A stretch of DNA of 5,624 nt, from positions 1 to 5,624 of the forward strand of contig DASPJR010000062.1 in NCBI GenBank assembly GCA_035628505.1. The letters run 5' to 3'. The notes beneath the pieces are model-generated. The model saw only the letters and a program-made list of their open reading frames with translations, was not told the DNA's origin and did no database searches. Both the position numbers and the translations under genes were made by a program. Below, one piece after another: positions 1-3,637 of this stretch (its first letter is position 1; every line of letters begins with the position of its first letter). This stretch comes from DASPJR01 sp035628505 (GTDB taxonomy: Bacteria > Planctomycetota > SZUA-567 > H5-PLA8).

Positions 1-53
1 CCGGGGGTCGCCGTCACTGCAGTGGCCACTTCTTCTTTGTCCTTCACGGGCAT
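1..53 (-). CDS. secE: N-terminal fragment of probable preprotein translocase subunit SecE (partial)
   Basis: The reading frame opens at an ATG (53-51) and runs off the window edge. The 17 visible residues, MPVKDKEEVATAVTATP, are a charged and then alanine/threonine-rich N-terminus with no diagnostic motif. An AGGA lies 4 bases before the ATG, which is a tight but possible ribosome binding site. The call rests on gene order: tuf, rpmG, tRNA-Trp, secE, nusG, rplK is a widely conserved bacterial order, and this is the next gene after tRNA-Trp on the same strand. SecE is the small essential membrane subunit of the SecYEG channel. Its transmembrane segment would lie outside the window, so it cannot be checked here. 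A different gene in this position is possible. Confidence 0.5.
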   Translation of the reverse strand, partial: MPVKDKEEVATAVTATP

Positions 54-90
54 CCAGTCCTGAATCCTGTGTTGCGGGTGCGAGTTTAAT

Positions 91-107
91 AAGCGCCAGC
101 GGCGCTT
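91..107 (-). terminator. Short GC-rich hairpin between tRNA-Trp and the secE-like gene
   Basis: A 7-bp perfect stem (91-97 with 101-107) closes a 3-base loop. On the minus strand it is followed by TTATTAAA rather than a clean T-run, and on the plus strand by TTTA. It could be a weak attenuator or partial terminator between the tRNA and secE, or a processing structure. The short stem and poor T-tract make full termination unlikely. The rest of 54-183 shows no gene I can support. Confidence 0.25.
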
Positions 108-183
108 TTATCCTGCTAAACCTGCACGCCTTAAAGTTTACTCGCGCCGCCTGCTTTTTGCACTCGGGCCGACTCATTTTTTC

Positions 184-259
184 TGGCAGGGGCGGAGGGA
201 CTCGAACCCCCAACCTGCCGCTTTGGAGACGGCTGCTCTGCCAATTGAGCTACACCCCT
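184..259 (-). tRNA. tRNA-Trp (anticodon CCA)
   Basis: The minus strand folds into a full cloverleaf. The acceptor stem AGGGGTG pairs with CGCCCCT, including one G-T pair, and is followed by discriminator G and an encoded CCA (186-184). The D-arm TAGCTCAATTGGCAGAGCA and the T-arm GGTTCGAGTCCC are standard. The anticodon stem GCCGT/GCGGC closes the 7-base loop CTCCAAA, with CCA at the anticodon position, which reads UGG. The A1-U72 pair and G73 match what is known of bacterial tRNA-Trp identity. It lies between rpmG and the secE-like gene, the usual place for trpT in this cluster, and is probably released from a polycistronic transcript by processing. Confidence 0.97.
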
Positions 260-270
260 ACTACTACGGA

Positions 271-354
271 GAGTCTGGAGTCTTGAGTCTTGGAGTCGGG
301 AGTCCAGCGCTTGCGGTTGACTCCAGACTCTTAGACTCAAGACTCCCGACTCGA
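271..354. repeat. Inverted pair of five-unit heptamer arrays (GAGTC/GACTC cores)
   Basis: Five GAGTC cores start at 271, 278, 285, 293 and 300, and five GACTC cores start at 319, 326, 334, 341 and 348. Spacing is 7 bases, with a single 8-base step in each arm at mirror-image positions. The arms 271-304 and 319-352 therefore align as one 34-base inverted repeat with 3 mismatches (276/347, 291/332, 298/325) and one G-T pair, around a 14-base loop (305-318). The element fills almost the whole gap between the rpmG stop codon (358) and the 5' end of tRNA-Trp (259). In RNA it would make a long hairpin. No T-run follows it, so it is not a standard terminator. Confidence 0.85.
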
Positions 355-357
355 AAC

Positions 358-507
358 TTACACCTTCCGGCTCTTATGCAACTGGCGCTTGCGGCAGACC
401 TTGCAATACTTCTTCAATTCCAGCTTCTTGCCGCCCTTGGTGTCCAGGGTCGTCATGTAATTGCGGCCCTTGCACTCCAGGCACTCTAAAATGATCGCTT
501 CGCGCAT
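358..507 (-). CDS. rpmG: Large-subunit ribosomal protein L33 (bL33), zinc-ribbon form
   Basis: This 49-residue protein starts MREAIILECLECKGRNY and ends HKSRKV. L33 binds 23S rRNA in the large ribosomal subunit near the E site. The length fits the family (about 49-55 residues). Two CxxC pairs are present, C9/C12 and C35/C38, which is the four-cysteine zinc-binding form. The TLDTKGGKKLELKKYC stretch and the basic C-terminus are typical of the family. The start is fixed by the ATG at 507; no strong Shine-Dalgarno sequence precedes it, only a weak CCTGTAGTTAAC region. It lies 185 bases after tuf and 98 bases before tRNA-Trp, with a repeat array on each side. No promoter of its own is visible, so it probably depends on read-through from tuf. 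Confidence 0.95.
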   Translation of the reverse strand: MREAIILECLECKGRNYMTTLDTKGGKKLELKKYCKVCRKRQLHKSRKV

Positions 508-516
508 GTTAACTAC

Positions 517-682
517 AGGGGCCAGGGGTCAGGGTTCAGGGGTCAGGGAGCCTTCACTCCAACCCGCTTACCTGTCTCCCAGTACCCTGCCTTTCCTCTC
601 TGTCCCGCGTTTTTTGGTTCAGGGAGCAGGAGCGAACGTTGCTCCTGCTCCCCTGAACCCTAGACCCTGTACCCTAGACCCT
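517..682. repeat. Inverted pair of five-unit heptamer arrays (AGGG/CCCT cores) after tuf, G-quadruplex-prone
   Basis: AGGG starts at 517, 524, 531, 538 and 545, and CCCT starts at 651, 658, 665, 672 and 679: both have an exact 7-base period with variable 3-base spacers. The four-base cores of the two arms are mutually complementary; the spacers mostly are not. The right arm, read on the minus (transcribed) strand, has five runs of three or more G separated by 4-base loops. The left arm has five such runs on the plus strand. Both fit the G3+N1-7 quadruplex rule. The arrays occupy most of the rpmG-tuf gap (508-692). The middle, 549-615, is pyrimidine-rich and shows no gene. Confidence 0.8.
616..659 (-). 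other. Long hairpin downstream of tuf
   Basis: Left arm 616-633 and right arm 641-659 are complementary over 18 bp with a single extra base in the right arm, around a 7-base loop (634-640). The right arm overlaps the first two CCCT units of the neighbouring heptamer array, so the hairpin and the array fold compete. On the minus strand the stem is followed by A-residues (the plus strand has T at 610-615), so it lacks the U-tract of an intrinsic terminator for tuf. It may protect the tuf mRNA 3' end or slow polymerase; that is inference. Confidence 0.6.
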
Positions 683-692
683 GTCCTTACTC

Positions 693-1913
693 TTACTTGA
701 TGATCTTCGTCACAACGCCCGAACCCACCGTGCGGCCGCCTTCGCGGATAGCGAAGCGCAGGTTTTCCACCATGGCGACCGGGCTGTTGGGCTCCAGCTC
801 CACTTCAATCTTGATGTTGTCGCCGGGCATACACATTTCAGCCGGCTTGCCTTCGGCGTTGATGAGCTTGGTGACCTTGCCTGTCACGTCCGTTGTGCGG
901 AAGTAGAACTGGGGGCGGTAACCGGCGAAGAACGGCGTATGGCGGCCGCCTTCGTCTTTGCTCAGCACGTACACCTGGCCTTCGAACTGGGTGTGCGGCT
1001 GGATCGAACCGGGCTTGCAGAGCACCTGGCCGCGGCTGAGCTGCTCTTTTTCGATTCCGCGCAGCAGCAGTCCGACGTTGTCGCCAGCTTCGCCCGACTC
1101 CAGGATCTTGTTGAACATTTCAACGCCCGTGCAGGTCGTCTTCATGATTTCAGGGGCCATACCGACGATCTCGAGCGGGTCGCCAACCTTCACGACGCCC
1201 TGTTCGATACGGCCGGTGCCGACCGTTCCGCGGCCCTTGATCGAGAACACGTCTTCGACCGGCATGAGGAACGGCTTGTCTTTTTCGCGCTTGGGTTCGG
1301 GAATGAAATCGTCCAGCGCCTGGAGCAGGTCCTTGACCGGCTTGGACGCGTTGGGATCGCTCGGGTTTTCAAGGGCTGCCTTGGACTGCCCGCGGATAAC
1401 CGGGGTCTTGTCGCCGGGGAAGCCGTACTTGCTCAGCAGGTCGCGAATTTCCATCTCGACCAGGTCCAGCAGGTCCTTATCGTCGACGAGGTCGACCTTG
1501 TTGAGGAACACGACCAGCGCCGGCACGTTCACCTGGCGGGCGAGCAGCACGTGTTCGCGCGTCTGCGGCATCGGGCCGTCAGCAGCGGAGACCACCAGGA
1601 TGCCGCCGTCCATCTGCGCAGCGCCGGTGATCATGTTCTTGATGAAGTCGGCGTGGCCGGGACAATCAATGTGTGCGTAGTGCCGTTTGGCCGTCTCGTA
1701 TTCCGTGTGCGATGCGGCGATCGTCACCGTCTTGTTGGCGTCGCGGACCGTACCGCCCTTGGTGATTTCGGCGTAGGTGCGGGCTTTGGCCAGACCGCTT
1801 GCGGCCTGCACAGCCACCAGCGCGGCAGTCAGCGTGGACTTGCCGTGGTCGATGTGCCCGATCGTTCCCACGTTGACGTGCGGTTTGGTTCGTACGTATG
1901 CGTCTTTGGCCAT
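693..1913 (-). CDS. tuf: Translation elongation factor Tu (EF-Tu)
   Basis: This 406-residue GTPase delivers aminoacyl-tRNA to the ribosomal A site. The N-terminus MAKDAYVRTKPHVNVGTIGH is typical. The GTPase motifs are the P-loop GHIDHGKST (19-27), switch I with Thr64 in KTVTIA (61-66), DCPGH (83-87) with the catalytic His87, NKVD (138-141), and an SKA (177-179) at the G5 position. Domains 2 and 3 follow from about 215 and 315, with FSIKGRGTVGTGRIEQG and RHTPFFAGYRPQFYFRTTDV, and it ends VTKIIK. Against textbook EF-Tu, the RGITIN of switch I is replaced and the P-loop Thr is Ser26. The ATG at 1913 has AGGAG 10 bases upstream and GAGAG closer. It follows tRNA-Thr and precedes rpmG, as in many bacteria. 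The planctomycete affinity of the sequence is from memory, not a search. Confidence 0.98.
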   Translation of the reverse strand: MAKDAYVRTKPHVNVGTIGHIDHGKSTLTAALVAVQAASGLAKARTYAEITKGGTVRDANKTVTIAASHTEYETAKRHYAHIDCPGHADFIKNMITGAAQMDGGILVVSAADGPMPQTREHVLLARQVNVPALVVFLNKVDLVDDKDLLDLVEMEIRDLLSKYGFPGDKTPVIRGQSKAALENPSDPNASKPVKDLLQALDDFIPEPKREKDKPFLMPVEDVFSIKGRGTVGTGRIEQGVVKVGDPLEIVGMAPEIMKTTCTGVEMFNKILESGEAGDNVGLLLRGIEKEQLSRGQVLCKPGSIQPHTQFEGQVYVLSKDEGGRHTPFFAGYRPQFYFRTTDVTGKVTKLINAEGKPAEMCMPGDNIKIEVELEPNSPVAMVENLRFAIREGGRTVGSGVVTKIIK

Positions 1914-2027
1914 CTTCTGCTCTCTCCTCGAATACTTCGGGCCCCTGTTTGCGCTGGCTGTGCCATCAGTCCCCCCTTAGCCCGATGCACACCGGGGGTC
2001 TCCACGCTTTGGATTGTCCTTGGAGTA

Positions 2028-2042
2028 CGGGAGAAACTCCCG
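2028..2042 (-). other. Perfect 6-bp hairpin in the tuf leader
   Basis: CGGGAG (2028-2033) and CTCCCG (2037-2042) pair perfectly around a 3-base loop, 115 bases upstream of the tuf start codon. No T-run follows on either strand, so it is not a terminator. It could be part of a larger leader fold. The role is unknown. Confidence 0.4.
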
Positions 2043-2251
2043 CTTTCTGAGATAGCACCGCTTTACGCGGCGCCGCACTCCACTCGAAACTGTTTCTTCT
2101 TTTCCTGCTCCACTTCCGGCCTCGTTCAGGCGCCGGATCTTCTGCGTGTTAACCTTTTTGACTCGTCCGAGAAATTCACTCTCCACGGCCCGCGCCACCC
2201 ACAGTCTGGCGCCGGCGGAAGCGGAAAACAAAATTTCTACAAACGCCAAGA

Positions 2252-2272
2252 GCTTTGTCTTTAAGACAAAGC
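2252..2272 (-). other. Perfect 9-bp palindromic hairpin in the tRNA-Thr to tuf spacer
   Basis: GCTTTGTCT (2252-2260) is the exact reverse complement of AGACAAAGC (2264-2272), with a 3-base loop. It lies 102 bases downstream of the 3' end of tRNA-Thr. It has no U-tract on the minus strand (TCTTGG follows). Possible roles are an RNase processing hairpin that separates the tRNA from tuf mRNA, or a protein-binding palindrome. A chance occurrence of 9 bp cannot be excluded. Confidence 0.45.
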
Positions 2273-2374
2273 CCCTCCACGCCCCAAGCGTTCAAACATC
2301 CGCTGGGCGCACAGGCAACTGAAACCTCTTTCTCCATCTCTTCTGCACGGCGTTATTGCCTTGGACGCCGTACA

Positions 2375-2450
2375 TGGAGCTGCGATTGGGAATCGAACCC
2401 AAGACCTCGTCCTTACCAAGGACGTGCTCTACCAGCTGAGCTACCGCAGC
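2375..2450 (-). tRNA. tRNA-Thr (anticodon GGT)
   Basis: The minus strand gives a complete cloverleaf. The acceptor GCTGCGG pairs with TCGCAGC (last pair G-T), followed by discriminator T and an encoded CCA (2377-2375). The D-arm TAGCTCAGCTGGTAGAGCA and the T-arm GGTTCGATTCC are standard. The anticodon stem CGTCC/GGACG closes the loop TTGGTAA, placing GGT at the anticodon, which reads ACC and ACU. It is the first gene after the promoter at 2502-2529, with a leader of about 45 bases. A tRNA-Thr just upstream of tuf is a common bacterial arrangement. Confidence 0.97.
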
Positions 2451-2501
2451 GCCTAGGACAAACGCTTTTTTTGAGCGCCTGTCGCGGACAAGGTCCAGAG
2501 A

Positions 2502-2529
2502 ACTATATGGCCGCCACATCAAGTGTCAA
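2502..2529 (-). promoter_or_regulatory. Sigma-70-type promoter for tRNA-Thr, tuf and downstream genes
   Basis: On the minus strand a perfect -35 box TTGACA (2529-2524) is followed by 16 bases and TATAGT (2507-2502), which matches five of six bases of the -10 consensus. Transcription would start near 2495, giving a leader of about 45 bases before tRNA-Thr. This is the only consensus-like promoter I see on this strand, as expected for a highly expressed tRNA/tuf unit. It lies 38 bases past the stop codon of the upstream gene. Confidence 0.8.
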
Positions 2530-2567
2530 GCACGTTCCCACCCGTTTAAGGCACAAAAATAACAATT

Positions 2568-3512
2568 CTACTCCCCCTCACCATCCCGCTGTCCTGCAAG
2601 CCACTTCGCGGCTGCCGATAGCTCGGTGCGTTCTGAAGCGGCCTCATCTTCTTGTTCAGGCAGCGCGATCAGATCGAGAAGCAAGCTGGTATCCTGCAGG
2701 GTACCGAGTTTACGCACCATCTCAATGGCGCGCAGCCGGACCACGGCCTTGTCGCTGGCCAGTTCCGAGCGGATCCGCTCCACGCATGTCTCCGCGCAGC
2801 CGATAAACATTTTCTCGAGCAGTCCAACGCCGGCATCAACTCCGCGTCGCGCGAGCCTCTCACGCCAGGCCAGCACAGCATACTCAACAATCGACGCGTC
2901 CGTGCAGCGCGCCAGCAGCTCTGCTGCAAAAACAGCCTCGCGCTCATCGCGGCTTCCGGCGATATCATGCAACGCCTCTATAGCACCTTTTGGTAGTACC
3001 TGCTGAAGTGATAGAAGCTCTTTGCATGCCCAGAGAACGTCCTCTGCATCCTTTGATCTGATTCCGCTGTCAAGAATGTCACGTGCCAGGAATTCGCAAA
3101 AAGTGTCGACGAATGGAATGGCGCTGCGCCTCCGGCGGGATATCGCGGGAGCCGGCGTCGTCGCGGTTTTTAGTGGAACAGAGTTCTGCGATGCAGCGTT
3201 TTCTCCCATTTTCGTGAGCAGGCGGTTGGCGCGCGAGCGGGCTTCGGCTTCAGACTTGATTCCCGAAACCATCCCGCGACCCAGATGCTGATGCACAACT
3301 ATCGCTCTGCGGTTGAGATAAACCGGCGCGAGCATCGGAAAACGCGCCGGCTCTTTCGAGACGGGCTGATCGGCGTAACGCCTGAGCATGAAGTCGAGAA
3401 TGCGCAGTTGGGAGCGATTCCACTGATTGCGTGATTCATCCGGGTCGCCGGACCTGATCCGTTCTCGCCGCTGCGTCCAGTCTTCCAATAGCGTGATGCT
3501 TGATGCTGGCAT
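2568..3512 (-). CDS. Uncharacterised helical protein with a HEAT-like C-terminal half
   Basis: I do not recognise this 314-residue protein. From the ATG at 3512, residues 1-100 are charged and contain RRYADQPVSKEPARFP and PVYLNRRAIVVHQHLGRG; about 100-130 is a low-complexity Ala/Thr/Pro linker ending in an RRRR cluster (126-129). From about 133 to 310 the pattern is alternating amphipathic helices. The clearest HEAT-like unit is at 246-283, containing DKAVVRLRAIEMVRKLG. Such repeats usually mediate protein-protein contacts. No signal peptide or membrane segment is visible, so it is probably cytoplasmic. The frame is open to a TTG at 3575, but the ATG at 3512 has GGAG 7 bases upstream (3523-3520) and the TTG abuts the preceding terminator, so I chose the ATG. 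No terminator follows it before the tRNA-Thr promoter. Confidence 0.8.
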   Translation of the reverse strand: MPASSITLLEDWTQRRERIRSGDPDESRNQWNRSQLRILDFMLRRYADQPVSKEPARFPMLAPVYLNRRAIVVHQHLGRGMVSGIKSEAEARSRANRLLTKMGENAASQNSVPLKTATTPAPAISRRRRSAIPFVDTFCEFLARDILDSGIRSKDAEDVLWACKELLSLQQVLPKGAIEALHDIAGSRDEREAVFAAELLARCTDASIVEYAVLAWRERLARRGVDAGVGLLEKMFIGCAETCVERIRSELASDKAVVRLRAIEMVRKLGTLQDTSLLLDLIALPEQEDEAASERTELSAAAKWLAGQRDGEGE

Positions 3513-3581
3513 ATAGGGGCTCCGCCCTGCTGAGGGCTGGACGCCTGTGGCCTGAGCATACTTCGAGAAAATCAAAGAGCG

Positions 3582-3616
3582 AAAAAAATCCGCCGTGCGC
3601 GTGCACGGCGGATTTT
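3582..3616 (-). terminator. Intrinsic terminator of the beta-helix protein gene
   Basis: A perfect 14-bp stem (3585-3598 with 3603-3616) with a GC-rich core and a 4-base loop begins 22 bases after the stop codon at 3638. On the minus strand the stem runs into seven T residues (A at 3582-3588 on the plus strand), some shared with the stem base. This is a textbook Rho-independent terminator. On the plus strand it also ends in TTTT, so it could work in both directions, but I see no plus-strand gene that needs it. Confidence 0.93.
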
Positions 3617-3637
3617 GTGCTCCGATTAAGTCGCGTC

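Larger units (their letters stand above)
1914..2374 (-). other. 461-base spacer between tRNA-Thr and tuf (probable tuf leader)
   Basis: This gap is long for a tRNA-tuf spacer. The minus-strand frame 2249-1977 stays open for about 90 codons from a TTG, but it has no recognisable motif and reads as basic low-information sequence, so I do not call it a gene. The gap contains two perfect short hairpins (2028-2042 and 2252-2272). Just after the second, an AAGACA box, 16 bases and TAGAAA (each 4 of 6 to consensus) could be a weak tuf-proximal promoter on the minus strand. The tuf ribosome binding site, AGGAG at 1924-1928, closes the region. Confidence 0.45.

Noticed and set aside
1..178. Minus-strand open frame starting just after tRNA-Trp (MSRPECKKQ...) and running off the window edge
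   Set aside because: It overlaps the secE-like start in another frame, has no good ribosome binding site and includes a hairpin. The product looks random.
616..659. Intrinsic terminator of tuf
   Set aside because: The stem is strong, but on the minus strand it is followed by A residues, not U, so it lacks the required tract.
271..682. CRISPR array
   Set aside because: The units are 7 bases with 2-4 base variable parts, far shorter than CRISPR repeats and spacers, and no cas gene is present.
271..682. Insertion sequence or transposon ends
   Set aside because: There is no transposase frame between the inverted arrays, only rpmG, and no target-site duplication that I can see.
1977..2249. About 90-codon minus-strand frame between tRNA-Thr and tuf
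   Set aside because: It needs a TTG start, has no convincing ribosome binding site, and the product shows no motif. I treat it as chance within the leader.
939..2264. 441-codon open frame on the plus strand, opposite tuf
   Set aside because: It is almost entirely antisense to tuf, whose biased GC-rich codons keep the opposite frame open. The product has no recognisable domain.
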